From an uncultured Agathobacter sp. (GTDB taxonomy: Bacteria > Bacillota > Clostridia > Lachnospirales > Lachnospiraceae): a stretch of 64,000 nt of DNA. Under the pieces are notes generated by a model. It worked only from the letters and a program-made list of their open reading frames with translations. It was not told the origin of the DNA and did no database searches. Location: the NCBI GenBank assembly GCA_934307695.1, contig CAKRCS010000002.1, positions 62,001 to 126,000 of the forward strand, in the 5' to 3' direction. How positions within the stretch are numbered: position 1 is the first letter of the stretch; each line of letters starts with the position of its first letter. Shown here one piece after another: positions 8,162 to 18,267 of the stretch. Made by a program: the position numbers and the translations under genes.

Positions 8162-8193
8162 AAAAAAGTCATAGGCATTTATCTGCCTATGAC
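8162..8193 (-). terminator. argS terminator
   Basis: On the minus strand, GTCATAGGCA pairs with TGCCTATGAC across a short loop, followed by TTTTTT. It lies between argS and spoIIIAA. Confidence 0.9.
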
Positions 8194-8234
8194 TTATATA
8201 TATGACTTGTCTATCAAATTATGATTACTTTTGC

Positions 8235-10028
8235 TTACATGCGATCCGGTGCGGAAAATCCCAGCAGATCGATGCAGGTCTCAAGGATACCCTTCGTCAG
8301 CATCAGCAGTGCAATGTAGGACTGCTGTTTCTTCGGATCTTCCTCTGTGAGGATCTTCGTTCCATGGTAAAATGCGTTAAGCGCATTGGAAAGCTCGTAA
8401 ATGTATGCGCAAACCTTATGCGGTGCAGTCTCCTCAAATGCATTCTCGATCGCCGCATTGAACTTGGAAAGAGAAAGCATCAGGTTCTTCTCACTCTCGG
8501 AACCGCTTGCTAAGATCGCAGTTCCCGGTGTCGGAAGTGCATTGCCTCTCGCCTCATATTTTGCAAGGATGGATTTGATCCGGACGATCGTATACAGGAT
8601 GTATGGTCCGGTATTGCCCTCAAAGGAAGTAAACCGGTCAATATCAAAGATATAATCCTTGCTTGCCTGATTGGAGAGATCTCCATACTTAACCGCAGAC
8701 AATGCAATGATCTTTGCAGTCTTCTCTGCTTCTTCCTCATCCATGCGCAGATCGTCTTTTTCCTTCTGGTTCTCCTTGATCTTGCGCAGCATCTCCTCGT
8801 TGATCTCATCCAGGAGATATTCCAGACGCATAACGCCGCCCTGACGTGTCTTAAACGGCTTGCCGTCCTTGCCGTTCATCGTTCCGAAGCCGATGTGCTT
8901 TAACTCCACATCCTCGCGCACGATACCTGTTTTCTTCGCGCAGCGGAATACCTGTGTAAAGTAAAGCTCCTGACGCTTATCGGTCAGATAGATCATCATA
9001 TCCGGATTGTAGTCCTGCACGCGCCATACCATCGTTGCAAGGTCGGTCGTGTTGTAGAGGGATGCCCCATCGGATTTTAAGATCATGCACGGCGGGATCT
9101 CCTTGGTGTCGGTATCTTCCTTTACATCGACAACCAGCGCGCCATCGCTGATGTATGCAAATCCGTCGTCCTTCATCTTCTGCACCATCGCCGGGATATA
9201 AGGCTGTGCATCGGACTCACCCTTCCACAGCTCAAAGGATACGTTCAGATTCTCGTAATTTCTCTTAAGATCTGTAACGGATACGTTCAATATATGGTCA
9301 AGAAGTGCCTTGTAGCCTCTTCTTCCCTGCTGTAATTCATACGTTGCCTGCATGGCAGCTTCCTTGAACGCCGCATCCTCCTTGGACTTGCCGCTCGCGG
9401 TCGGGTAGATTTCCTCCAGCTCTGAGATGGTAAACGGCGCCTCTGACGGATATTCGTCCTCGTAATCCGGATCAAAATAAACAAGCTCCGGTTTTCTCTC
9501 CTTAAGCTCGGTGATGATCAGTCCCATCTGAAGTCCCCAGTCACCGATATGTACATCACCGATCACGTTGTGTCCCATGTACTTTCCGAGACGCTTTACG
9601 CTCTCACCGATAACTGCGGAGCGCAGATGTCCGACATGAAGCGGCTTTGCAACATTCGGTCCGCCGTAGTCGATGATGATCGTCTTTGGGTTGGCTACCT
9701 TATCACATCCAAAACGACCTTCTTCCTTTTGCATGTCATTTAAGTAGCCTGCAAGATATTCCGGGTTCAGCTTCAGGTTCAAAAAGCCCGGCTTTACCGA
9801 TTCCACCATGGAAAACATCGCATTATCGGACAGACGTGCTGCGATCTTGTCTGAGATCATAAATGGAGCACATTTGTATTCCTTTGCCGCAGACATTGCG
9901 CCATTGCACTGGTATTCACACAGATCCGGCCGGTTGGATAAGGTGACTTTTCCGTATTTTTCGTCATAGCCTTCTTCCACGAAAGCCTTTGTAACTTCTT
10001 CCGATATCAAATCGATGAGTTTCTTCAT
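8235..10028 (-). CDS. argS: arginyl-tRNA synthetase
   Basis: Class I aminoacyl-tRNA synthetase that charges tRNA-Arg. It is 597 aa. It has an N-terminal Arg-tRNA recognition domain (residues 1-110) and the HIGH-type motif HVGH at 131-134 in GPNVAKPLHVGHLRSA. A KMSKS-equivalent region, GKDGKPFKTRQGG, follows, then a C-terminal anticodon-binding domain ending SAPDRM. The gene is flanked by its own terminator. I saw no T-box upstream, unlike thrS. Confidence 0.97.
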   Translation of the reverse strand: MKKLIDLISEEVTKAFVEEGYDEKYGKVTLSNRPDLCEYQCNGAMSAAKEYKCAPFMISDKIAARLSDNAMFSMVESVKPGFLNLKLNPEYLAGYLNDMQKEEGRFGCDKVANPKTIIIDYGGPNVAKPLHVGHLRSAVIGESVKRLGKYMGHNVIGDVHIGDWGLQMGLIITELKERKPELVYFDPDYEDEYPSEAPFTISELEEIYPTASGKSKEDAAFKEAAMQATYELQQGRRGYKALLDHILNVSVTDLKRNYENLNVSFELWKGESDAQPYIPAMVQKMKDDGFAYISDGALVVDVKEDTDTKEIPPCMILKSDGASLYNTTDLATMVWRVQDYNPDMMIYLTDKRQELYFTQVFRCAKKTGIVREDVELKHIGFGTMNGKDGKPFKTRQGGVMRLEYLLDEINEEMLRKIKENQKEKDDLRMDEEEAEKTAKIIALSAVKYGDLSNQASKDYIFDIDRFTSFEGNTGPYILYTIVRIKSILAKYEARGNALPTPGTAILASGSESEKNLMLSLSKFNAAIENAFEETAPHKVCAYIYELSNALNAFYHGTKILTEEDPKKQQSYIALLMLTKGILETCIDLLGFSAPDRM

Positions 10029-10097
10029 AGTTTCCTCCTAATCACTTTGTGAGCCGTTCTTCTATCCGGCATTGTCTATTCATCCGGTAGAAACCGC

Positions 10098-10616
10098 TTA
10101 CGCCCACTCTTTAAAGATCACATTGCGGTATTTGCTTAGCACTGCAAGCAGCAGCGAACCGAGAATGCAGACAGAGATAACCTCGCCGAGTCCTACGGTT
10201 ACAATATTAAATATCCAGGTAATGTTTGCACCCTTCCAGATAACATCCGGAATATGGTAAGCAAAGATAAGCACCGGCGGGATGATCGCCGCATTTGCGA
10301 TTACCGGCGGAAGCGTACACAAAAACTTGTGTCTGCGGAGCAGATAGGTAAATACCGCTCCCAGTAAGGTTGCAAGGCTTCCGAACACGATGTCCCAGAT
10401 GGTAGCTCCCGTTACCAGATTGGCAAGCAGACAGCCGATCCACAGTCCCGGAATCGCCGCCGGTGTGAAGTACGGCAGGATGCACAATGCCTCCGAAATA
10501 CGAACCTGAATGGTTCCGCTTGCAAGGTCAAAGGCTGCAATAAAAACGGTAAGCACAACATAGATTGCCGCAATGACCGCCGCCTGGGTAATAAAAAGTA
10601 CCTTTTTGTTTCTCAT
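10098..10616 (-). CDS. queT: QueT-family ECF transporter S component
   Basis: Integral membrane substrate-binding subunit of an energy-coupling factor transporter for a queuosine precursor. It is 172 aa with about five to six hydrophobic helices. The family signature is visible as VRISEALCILPYFTPAAIPGLW followed by the GCLLANLVTG and WDIVFGSLATLLGA segments. A candidate preQ1-I riboswitch lies immediately upstream and supports the substrate. The general ECF energising subunits are not in this window. Confidence 0.88.
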   Translation of the reverse strand: MRNKKVLFITQAAVIAAIYVVLTVFIAAFDLASGTIQVRISEALCILPYFTPAAIPGLWIGCLLANLVTGATIWDIVFGSLATLLGAVFTYLLRRHKFLCTLPPVIANAAIIPPVLIFAYHIPDVIWKGANITWIFNIVTVGLGEVISVCILGSLLLAVLSKYRNVIFKEWA

Positions 10617-10628
10617 ATTCTTTTTTCT

Positions 10629-10669
10629 CCTTTAGTTTTGTTTTCCGTCAGGAAGGTCTCGAACTGACG
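10629..10669 (-). promoter_or_regulatory. candidate preQ1-I riboswitch
   Basis: On the minus strand, CGTCAG (10669-10664) and CTGACG (10651-10646) form a stem around the loop TTCGAGACCTTC. An A-rich tail, AAAACAAAACTAA, then runs straight into AAAGGAG, the queT ribosome site. This is the layout of the small preQ1-I aptamer, in which the tail folds back to hide the ribosome site. Its place before a queT gene fits. Confidence 0.72.
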
Positions 10670-10739
10670 TAGCTCTATCGCAAAAGCAGCCACTTCCACG
10701 ATCTTGCTAGTATATCAAAGATACTTGAAAAAATCAAGA

Positions 10740-13298
10740 TTAACGCCGAAAACCCAAATAAAGAATGCGCTTATAAACGTCATAGCACAAAATCGCCTCA
10801 TCTGCCGTTGGCTGTTCATTGGAATAAGCCGCCTTTTTCACAACACGCATGTACGATTTCCATGTCACCTCATCCACCTTCCGGTAGGTCTGGCACAACA
10901 GCTTCTCGTATTCAAGATCCGTCTTCCATGTAACGCCGAATCTCGTATCCTTCTTCAGCCGCCGGTTGATCCGCCGGTTCATCAGGCGCACAGCGTGCCT
11001 ATAATCCTTTTCGTGAAAATCGCGGGCAAGTCTCTCCTGATGGCTGCGTACATCTCTGTGACGGTATGTAGGAGCCGGAACAAACGCTCCGCACACCACA
11101 AATACGCACACCATAAATACGCACAGTAACACCCGGAGATTCTTTTTGAGCAGGTAAATAAATAAATCCCGGTCGGTTATTTCTGCTCCGCGCTCCGCAT
11201 TGCTTCCGGAGCTTTTTTCTCCGGCAGCCGCCACATCAGCTCCTGTGCCGTCACTATCCACCGGTTCTGCTGCCTTTGCGATCTGGCTTTCCTCTTCTGC
11301 ACCCTGCCTCTTGGTATCCGGCTGTGCGTCCTGTGTCTGGCTCTCCGGCTGTGCCTGCGTCTCTGTTGTCTGTGTCTCTACCACTCCTGTCTGCGTCTCG
11401 CTCTCCTGCGTGCTTATCGCGGCTGCCAGTTCCTGCGCCTCGCGCTTTATCACTTCCTCCTCTTCGGTCGGAAGCGCGCTAAGCGTCTTTGCATAGCCGG
11501 CAGTCATCTCGACCGGCACCCAGCCGATCTGCTCCAGATAGATTTCCGTCCACGCATGTGCATTGCGGTCTGCCACCGTTGCTGTATAAGTTCCGTCCGC
11601 ATTTTTCTGGAACGCACTCTCCTTTACGACATACCCTGCCGCATATCTTGCCGGAACTCCAAGCTCCCGCAACATCAGCGTTCCCGCCGAAGCAAAATGC
11701 ATACAGTATCCCTTTTTCCCGGTCGCCAGAAAATACTCCACCGGATCAGTTCCATCACTGATCGTATCCAGATTCCAGCTATAAGCATACTGACGGCACA
11801 AAAATGCTGACACTGCGTCTGCAAGCCTGATTCTCCGTTCGTTTGTTGTCATTACCGTCTTTGTTACCGCAGCCTTGTCATAGCACTGCTTTGCGCACTC
11901 CCCTGCTGCTGCAACACCGGCATCCGTTTGCAGATACTGATCCTTTACATAGTTAGCGTACCAGTTCCAGTAACGCTCCGCGCTGCCACCCAGATAAGAG
12001 ATCAAAAGCGACCGGAGCTCATTTATGGAATCGTTCGCGTTGATTCCATCCACAGATGTTGTCTGTGAGAATACTGACTTTTCGATGCGGGTATCTCCGT
12101 CCATCGATAACTGCTCATTATCCGTCAGATCTGAAAAATACGGGACAAGCGCATCCTCCCGCAGATGGCTGCTGTATGAGACCGTATAATGAGCCGGAGT
12201 TGCAACGTCCTGCAGCGACCGGAATGTATGGGAAGCCTCGTTCCACAACAGATCCTCCATCTGTGCGCTGTCGAGGTTTTCTGCCTCACATGCCTTTGCA
12301 AGTTCCGCCGGTGCCATCGTCCAGCTTCCATTGTCATAGTCTGCACCGGTAAATGCCTTCAGGTACAGATTTCCGCTTACCTTTGCATCCGCCGTGATCG
12401 TCAGAATCTTTTTATCGTTATAAGCCGGGCTCTGGTTTGTGACTCTCTCCCGGTCTGTCCATATATCGGAAACACGAATCTGGCTTATCCTGCTCTCAAT
12501 GGCTTTCTGGTACTGCTTGTATTGCGGAGCCTTCGCCACCAGCCCCTGTGCCGGAGCCGTAAAGATATGCGAGACTGCAACAAACAGAACGCTCCACAAT
12601 GCCACCGCCGCCAGCTGCCGCCGTAGTGGCAGCTGCTTTCCTACCGTCCAGAAGATACAGCTTGCCGAAAAAAGAAGCATTCCTTTCAGATCCGGAGTCT
12701 CTCCTACAAGCAGCTCCGCGACAAGAACTCCGACCGGAAGCAAAAGCGCACATATATTGGTGCGTAGAAGCTGCGATAAAAGGAACTGCACAAGAAGCAC
12801 GATCAAGAGCAGATACACACATGCCTGCATCATGTATGCTTCCTTTCCCTCCGGCAGCCGTAGTCCTGTATGATAATAAGAATTATATTTCTCGACATAG
12901 ATACCGCCGAGCCACAGGAAGCCATCCTCCAGATCCAGCTGGTTCTCTCGGTAATACGCCGCAAATCTCTGGAAAGCCAAAAGCCCCAAAAGAGCTGCCG
13001 TTGTAAGTCTCACCAGATACACAAAATATGGCTTTGCCCGTTGAAACAGCACCGGTATTGCAACCTCGAAGCATACGGCAAGCACCGCCAGCGTTCCCGC
13101 AAGCCATGCGACCGCTCCTGCCTGCAGATGCCCCATATTTAAGAAGCCGCCTGCCATCCGCAGTGCCGAAAGCAGGAAAATCGCATGAACGACATAAGAT
13201 TGCGCCGCCCTGCGTCCACCATCTGAAATTGCGTATGAAATTGTAGCTTCGCCCTTATCGATGAATCGCACACCGATATTCGTCTTGTTCTTTTTCAT
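10740..13298 (-). CDS. transglutaminase-core membrane protein (TgpA-like)
   Basis: 852 aa. The N-terminal third has about six hydrophobic helices (residues 30-250). An outside region of about 350 residues follows and ends in a transglutaminase-like cysteine protease core: GYCMHFASAGTLMLRELGVPAR (Cys), then DRNAHAWTEIYL (His) and the downstream Asp/Glu segment. A Gln/Thr-rich linker (TQTGVVETQTTETQAQ), another membrane helix and a basic C-terminal domain complete it. It is the last gene of a MoxR-DUF58-transglutaminase operon. The precise substrate is unknown; an envelope role is inferred. Confidence 0.88.
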   Translation of the reverse strand: MKKNKTNIGVRFIDKGEATISYAISDGGRRAAQSYVVHAIFLLSALRMAGGFLNMGHLQAGAVAWLAGTLAVLAVCFEVAIPVLFQRAKPYFVYLVRLTTAALLGLLAFQRFAAYYRENQLDLEDGFLWLGGIYVEKYNSYYHTGLRLPEGKEAYMMQACVYLLLIVLLVQFLLSQLLRTNICALLLPVGVLVAELLVGETPDLKGMLLFSASCIFWTVGKQLPLRRQLAAVALWSVLFVAVSHIFTAPAQGLVAKAPQYKQYQKAIESRISQIRVSDIWTDRERVTNQSPAYNDKKILTITADAKVSGNLYLKAFTGADYDNGSWTMAPAELAKACEAENLDSAQMEDLLWNEASHTFRSLQDVATPAHYTVSYSSHLREDALVPYFSDLTDNEQLSMDGDTRIEKSVFSQTTSVDGINANDSINELRSLLISYLGGSAERYWNWYANYVKDQYLQTDAGVAAAGECAKQCYDKAAVTKTVMTTNERRIRLADAVSAFLCRQYAYSWNLDTISDGTDPVEYFLATGKKGYCMHFASAGTLMLRELGVPARYAAGYVVKESAFQKNADGTYTATVADRNAHAWTEIYLEQIGWVPVEMTAGYAKTLSALPTEEEEVIKREAQELAAAISTQESETQTGVVETQTTETQAQPESQTQDAQPDTKRQGAEEESQIAKAAEPVDSDGTGADVAAAGEKSSGSNAERGAEITDRDLFIYLLKKNLRVLLCVFMVCVFVVCGAFVPAPTYRHRDVRSHQERLARDFHEKDYRHAVRLMNRRINRRLKKDTRFGVTWKTDLEYEKLLCQTYRKVDEVTWKSYMRVVKKAAYSNEQPTADEAILCYDVYKRILYLGFRR

Positions 13299-13313
13299 CT
13301 CTCATCCAATCCA

Positions 13314-14390
13314 TTATAAAATTGATAGCTCTGTTTCCGCATCCAGCTGCTCTATCGCCGGTTCTCCATCCATCATTAGCACCCCGTCCCCGGATACCGA
13401 CATTCCATGCAGATAAAATTCTCCCCGGTACTTGCGCCGGTATTCCTCACATATATCTCCACCCTTCTCCGTGGAAATATCCTGCATCAGCGTAGTCAGA
13501 CAAACGTAGTAGCTTTCCTCATCATCGACCCGCGTGCGGATCAAGTCATTCTGTGCTTTGGAATCCCACGTCACAAAGTGGGGACATCCCGCATCCATCA
13601 GCGAATATGACAGGCTCGCCAGCATGGCAAGCTGCTTTTTCCATCGATCCGCCTGCGGCGTAACAAAAAGGACGACCGGACACGCTTTCGGCAGACTGCT
13701 TTCCTTTACCATCAGGTTGTCCGTCTTTGCGGTCATCTTCCAGTGGACGCTCTGCATGCGGTCTCCGTTCCGGAACTCGCGTATATTGAACGTCTCGCTC
13801 GGATCATACCCCGGCCGCAGATCGTCAAAAGTATCCGCGTCTCCGAAGAAATTGTAAACCCTGTCACCGAGAATGATCCCGATTGCCTGCGGTGTCGGAA
13901 GGACTAGTGCATGGGCTTCCGCGTCCACTCTCCGATTCAGGTAAAAAAGCCCGCTCCAGTCATAAAGCCGGATGCTTTCCAGCTTAAATACATAGCTTCC
14001 GGGTTCCGTTATCATAACACGGCAGTTACACACCCGCTCCCGTTTTTTCTTCCTTCCCCTTCCTGTCTGGGAGAGGAAAATGTACTCGCACTTTCGCGCG
14101 GTGGCAAGCTCATCCCCATAGGTCAGCTTTGCCCGCACGCCGGGATGCAGCAGCTGTGTACTGCCCTTTTCCTCCAGCCGCACATAAAACGGTCGGTTCT
14201 GCGTTGCCAATGTGATTGGAATCGAAATGTCCACGCGGATGCGCGCCCGTTCGATCAGCAGATACGCAAGAGAGGCTGCCGCAAGTACTGCCAGTGAGAA
14301 ACCAACCATCGCCAGAGCAATGCTCTCATATATAATTGCCATGTAAAGGATTACACCTAGAAATAATAGCGCGGCAATGTAGCTAATCAC
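13314..14390 (-). CDS. DUF58 domain protein
   Basis: 358 aa. Two hydrophobic helices occupy residues 1-45, then a beta-rich region and the DUF58 signature DPSETFNIREFRNGDRMQSVHWKMTAKTD around residues 200-230, resembling a von Willebrand-type fold. Such proteins are typically encoded with a MoxR ATPase and a transglutaminase, as here. The start overlaps moxR by 8 bp. Molecular function is not established. Confidence 0.88.
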   Translation of the reverse strand: MISYIAALLFLGVILYMAIIYESIALAMVGFSLAVLAAASLAYLLIERARIRVDISIPITLATQNRPFYVRLEEKGSTQLLHPGVRAKLTYGDELATARKCEYIFLSQTGRGRKKKRERVCNCRVMITEPGSYVFKLESIRLYDWSGLFYLNRRVDAEAHALVLPTPQAIGIILGDRVYNFFGDADTFDDLRPGYDPSETFNIREFRNGDRMQSVHWKMTAKTDNLMVKESSLPKACPVVLFVTPQADRWKKQLAMLASLSYSLMDAGCPHFVTWDSKAQNDLIRTRVDDEESYYVCLTTLMQDISTEKGGDICEEYRRKYRGEFYLHGMSVSGDGVLMMDGEPAIEQLDAETELSIL

Positions 14391-15348
14391 GATAATCCGC
14401 CCTTTCCATATAAGATGCCGGCTGTTTTACTTCCTTAAGGATTTCCTCCAGTACCGCAGCCTCCGTCACGCGCGTTGCTCTCGCCTTCGTATTCAAAACG
14501 ATGCGGTGCATTGTAACATCCGTAAAGATCACCTCCACATCCTCCGGCATCACATACGATCTGCCCTGCAGAAACGCCCATGCTTTTGCCATTTTCGCGC
14601 AAGCGATCGTCCCTCGCGGGCTGACTCCCAGCTCGATGTACGGGTTATCCCTCGTCTTATGCATCAGCCTTGCAATATAGGTGTAGACCGGATCGCTGAT
14701 GTAGGTTTCTTCTATCTTTTCCCGCAGCCCCAAAAGCTCCTGCGCGCTCATTACCGCCCGGATCTGTTCCATGCCGTCCCGGTTCGTCCTGCCCTTTGCA
14801 ATGGCAACTTCATCCTTTAAGTCCGGGTAGCCCATGCTCATGCAGATCATAAAGCGGTCAAGCTGTGATTCCGGCAGAAGCTGTGTTCCCGCACTTCCTT
14901 TCGGGTTCTGTGTCGCAATGACCACAAACGGTTCCGGCACACTGTGGCTTGCCCCGTCTACGGTCACCCTTCCTTCCTCCATGACCTCCAAAAGCGCAGA
15001 CTGCGTCTTCGGCGATGTACGGTTGATCTCATCCGCCAGAAACAGATTGCACATAACCGCTCCCGGATAATAGAAAAAGGTGCCGCTTTCCTTGTTGTAC
15101 ATATTAAAGCCCAAAATATCCGCAGGCATTACATCCGGTGTAAACTGCACCCTGTGATTCTCAAGTGCCATTGCCTTTGAAAACGACAGTGCAAGCGTTG
15201 TCTTGCCAACGCCCGGAACATCCTCAATCAGGATATGTCCCCCGGCAAGGATCGCAGCGAATGCCTTTTGTACGCATTCATCCTTTCCGGTAACCACCTT
15301 TTTTACTTCCCCAATAACAGCTTGCGCCTTCATATATTCTAAGTCCAT
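14383..15348 (-). CDS. MoxR-family AAA+ ATPase
   Basis: 321 aa. Walker A DVPGVGKTT is at residues 43-51, Walker B LFLADEINRT follows, and sensor region VIATQNP and GVSPRGTIA blocks are all MoxR-typical. MoxR ATPases act as chaperone-like remodelers for partner proteins. The DUF58 and transglutaminase genes downstream are the usual partners and are translated in a tight operon. It is transcribed divergently from sigG. Confidence 0.93.
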   Translation of the reverse strand: MDLEYMKAQAVIGEVKKVVTGKDECVQKAFAAILAGGHILIEDVPGVGKTTLALSFSKAMALENHRVQFTPDVMPADILGFNMYNKESGTFFYYPGAVMCNLFLADEINRTSPKTQSALLEVMEEGRVTVDGASHSVPEPFVVIATQNPKGSAGTQLLPESQLDRFMICMSMGYPDLKDEVAIAKGRTNRDGMEQIRAVMSAQELLGLREKIEETYISDPVYTYIARLMHKTRDNPYIELGVSPRGTIACAKMAKAWAFLQGRSYVMPEDVEVIFTDVTMHRIVLNTKARATRVTEAAVLEEILKEVKQPASYMERADYRD

Positions 15349-15580
15349 TGTTCTTCCCCACTTCTACTTTGGTTATTTTCCCTGTTTTTCCTGCCCTTTT
15401 ACAGCTTTTATCAACGCTCTTGTTACTATCTACATTTTATCATACGCATTTTGTCGACAAAGCGCAACAGATTTTGGCATTTTTATACTACAAATATAGT
15501 TTCTCTTATCATAGTGCAGGCAGAATCCTTCATTTACCACCAGATCAATAAGGAAGAACCTTAAACGCAGGCAGGAAACT

Positions 15581-15610
15581 GTATAAAAAGTCAGGAACTG
15601 GAAATCCTTT
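15581..15610 (+). promoter_or_regulatory. possible forespore (SigF/SigG-type) promoter of sigG
   Basis: GTATA at 15581 and GGAAATCCT at 15600 are about 14 bp apart and loosely match forespore sigma elements. The 287-bp moxR-sigG gap also holds the palindrome TTTGTCGACAAA near 15453, which resembles two opposed 0A boxes with one mismatch each. This is weak evidence. Confidence 0.3.
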
Positions 15611-15635
15611 AGTTATCACATATTAGGAGGATGCC

Positions 15636-16412
15636 ATGTCAACCTATAAAGTCGAAATCTGTGGTGTCAACACTGCAAAGCTGCCAATTTTAAAGGAGGC
15701 AGAAAAAGAAGAATTATTCAAACGGATAAAGGCTGGCGACGAAGCTGCCAGAGAAACATACATCAAGGGGAACCTGCGGCTTGTGCTTTCGGTCATCAAG
15801 CGTTTTTCCGGTCACAATGAGAACGTGGATGACCTTTTCCAGATTGGTGTGATCGGTCTGATCAAGTCGATCGATAATTTTGATCCGAATGTGGGGGTCA
15901 AGTTCTCAACCTATGCGGTTCCGATGATCATCGGGGAGGTTCGGCGCTATCTGCGCGACAACAGCTCCTACCGCATCCCTCGCTCGCTCCGCGACACCGC
16001 CTACAAAGCGATCCACACCCGCGAACTGCTCTCACGCACGATGCTCAGTGAGCCGACCCTAGACGACATCTCGCGTGAAAGTGGTATCTCCAAGGAAGAT
16101 ATCGTATACGCCTTAGATGCCATCCAGACACCGCTGTCACTATTTGATCCGGTCTATACGGATGGCGGGGACACGCTCTATGTCATGGATCAGATCTCCG
16201 ATAAAAAGAGCAAGGAGGAAAAATGGGTGGAGGACATCGCGCTGTCTGAGGCACTAAACCGCCTGAATGAACGCGACGAACAGATCATCAAGCTTCGCTT
16301 TTTTGAGGGAAAAACACAGATTGAGGTAGCTGAGGAGATCCATATCTCCCAGGCGCAGGTCTCACGATTGGAAAAGAATGCGCTAAAGAGTATGCGCGGA
16401 TACCTGAAATGA
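15636..16412 (+). CDS. sigG: RNA polymerase sporulation sigma factor SigG
   Basis: Late forespore-specific sigma factor. It is 258 aa, the normal SigG length. The N-terminus STYKVEICGVNTAKLPIL is diagnostic for SigG, followed by region 2 (NLRLVLSVIKRFSGHNENVDDLFQIG), region 3 and region 4 (LNERDEQIIKLRFFEGKTQ). The ATG follows TTAGGAGGATGCC. In most Clostridia sigG follows sigE in the same direction. Here it is inverted and separated from sigE by a chemotaxis receptor gene. Confidence 0.96.
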   Translation: MSTYKVEICGVNTAKLPILKEAEKEELFKRIKAGDEAARETYIKGNLRLVLSVIKRFSGHNENVDDLFQIGVIGLIKSIDNFDPNVGVKFSTYAVPMIIGEVRRYLRDNSSYRIPRSLRDTAYKAIHTRELLSRTMLSEPTLDDISRESGISKEDIVYALDAIQTPLSLFDPVYTDGGDTLYVMDQISDKKSKEEKWVEDIALSEALNRLNERDEQIIKLRFFEGKTQIEVAEEIHISQAQVSRLEKNALKSMRGYLK

Positions 16413-16440
16413 AAAAGAGGACCCAGCGGTCCTCTTTTTA
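16412..16440. terminator. sigG terminator (bidirectional)
   Basis: AAAAAGAGGACC pairs with GGTCCTCTTTTT around CAGC. It lies between the converging sigG and chemoreceptor genes and can serve both. Confidence 0.92.
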
Positions 16441-16447
16441 GAGATTA

Positions 16448-18130
16448 TCAATATTTAAAGAACTTCATCGCTTCTTCGAGCATCTGTGCCTGTCCCTGCA
16501 CCTCGGTTGCCTGCTGGGCAACAATATTGATCGTTGCGGTCAGCTCCTCGACAGAAGCAGTTGTCTCCTGCGTGCTTGCCGCATTCTGCTGTGAGATAGC
16601 ACTTAAGCTGGAAATAATGTCGATCACACTGGTTCTGGAAGCATCACAATCCTTCGCCTGTCCGTCAACCATACTGCTCTGGCTTCGTGTATTCTGGATA
16701 CCCGTGCTTACATTTGCAAATTCAGCCTGTGTGCTCTTTAAGTTCTCCTGCTGCTCCTGCAGATGCTTCTTCACTTCATCCATTTTCTCGATTGAGCGCT
16801 TGGAGTCAGCAACGAGTGTTGCAAGAATGTCTTCAATCTGCTTTGCGGAATTGTTGGACTGATCCGCAAGGGAAGAAATTTCGTTTGCAACGACCGCAAA
16901 GCCTCTTCCTGCATCACCGGCTCTTGCAGCCTCGATGGAAGCATTCAGTGCCAGAAGGTTCGTCTGACTTGCGATCTCCGTGATCAGATTTACCGCTGCC
17001 GCGATCTTCGCAACAGACTGGTCGGTTGCGTCTACGTTCTGGGCAACTACTGCAATCGCCTCCGCGGTCTTTGCATTGGAGTCATCAAGCAGCGCAACAA
17101 TATCCATCGCTTTCTTTCCGGCGGTATCCATGTTGCTTGCGACGTTGTCAAGATCTCCGATCCCACCGACGATGCCCTCGATCTTTTCGCCCATATCCGT
17201 AACCTTTTCGGTCGCATTTTCGATATCGGATGCCATGGAAACAGCGCCCTTTGACATCTCCTCCACCACATGGGAAATATCTTCCGCATTCATGGATGTA
17301 CGGTTTGCGATCGACTGTAAGGATGTTCCGTTATCCAAAAGCTCTTTGGAAGCCGTCTGAACCTTCTCTGCGATATTCTGCAGCGCATTGGAAAGTCTAA
17401 GTCTTGACTGGATGATCGAGTCGATCTCCCGGACGGATGATTTTGCGGTCTTCCATGCCTTCAATTCACCGCCTGCAAGCAGTTCAAGATTCTTATCGAT
17501 AATGAAAAGCGGCTCTTTGATCTTGCGTGCATCAATCGTAATCGCTACCGCACATAAAATCAGAAGAACAACCGTACTGATAACAATACTGCGTAGGGAA
17601 TTCGATATTTCCTGTTCGACCGTAGCAGTCTCTTTTCCCGCAAATGCCATTCCGATCACATTGCCGGACTCATCCTTTAGCGGATCATACACAACATAAT
17701 ACGGCTTCCCGTTGATCTTAGCATCGGATGCGGTGTATATGTTGCCTGCGGAAACCTGCGCCCACACATCCGGGTCGGCTGTTGTACCCTCACTTCTTCC
17801 GGAAGCGGTGCTACTGTCCGGGATGGAAGAAATATACCGTACATCCCCTACGAAAACGGTAAGCTGGATTCCCTTGTCCACAAAGCTGTCCACATAATCA
17901 TGCTCGTAAGCAGGCATGTGGTCTTCGTTGTTAATGATATCCCACTCATAATACCTGTTCAATGCATCTGCCGCGACCTTCAGCTCGCTATATATCGCAT
18001 CCTGCAAAGAACTTCGCAAAGACAAAACCCCGATAAACGCGATTGACAATGCCGTGATAAGCGTCGGGATCATACCGATGAGCAGCAAGGTCCATAACAT
18101 TGAAATCTTTCTTTTCTTCTTTGGTTCCAT
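16448..18130 (-). CDS. methyl-accepting chemotaxis protein
   Basis: Membrane signal receptor of about 560 aa. An N-terminal membrane helix ([23 protein letters not shown]) and an outside cache-like sensor of about 140 residues lead to a second helix ([18 protein letters not shown]). A HAMP-like segment and a long coiled-coil signalling domain follow, with the CheA/CheW contact hairpin [21 protein letters not shown] chose the ATG at 18130 because GAGGGGG lies 8 bp before it; the longer frame has no ribosome site. No other chemotaxis or flagellar gene is in the window. Confidence 0.94.
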   Translation of the reverse strand: MEPKKKRKISMLWTLLLIGMIPTLITALSIAFIGVLSLRSSLQDAIYSELKVAADALNRYYEWDIINNEDHMPAYEHDYVDSFVDKGIQLTVFVGDVRYISSIPDSSTASGRSEGTTADPDVWAQVSAGNIYTASDAKINGKPYYVVYDPLKDESGNVIGMAFAGKETATVEQEISNSLRSIVISTVVLLILCAVAITIDARKIKEPLFIIDKNLELLAGGELKAWKTAKSSVREIDSIIQSRLRLSNALQNIAEKVQTASKELLDNGTSLQSIANRTSMNAEDISHVVEEMSKGAVSMASDIENATEKVTDMGEKIEGIVGGIGDLDNVASNMDTAGKKAMDIVALLDDSNAKTAEAIAVVAQNVDATDQSVAKIAAAVNLITEIASQTNLLALNASIEAARAGDAGRGFAVVANEISSLADQSNNSAKQIEDILATLVADSKRSIEKMDEVKKHLQEQQENLKSTQAEFANVSTGIQNTRSQSSMVDGQAKDCDASRTSVIDIISSLSAISQQNAASTQETTASVEELTATINIVAQQATEVQGQAQMLEEAMKFFKY

Positions 18131-18267
18131 TTTTGTTTCCCCCTCAGTGAGCAATCTAATAAGATACTATTATTTTAGCATTATCTAAAGTTCTGCGCAA
18201 GTTGCACACCGGAAAAACAGCCGTTAACCGACAATTTTTAATGATTATATTGCTTTTTGCGTTTTCT

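Noticed and set aside
8197..8224. SigE promoter for the spoIIIA operon
   Set aside because: CATATATA fits loosely but the -35 spacing is poor and the argS terminator would lie just after the start site, so I mention it only as a weak possibility in the spoIIIAA entry.
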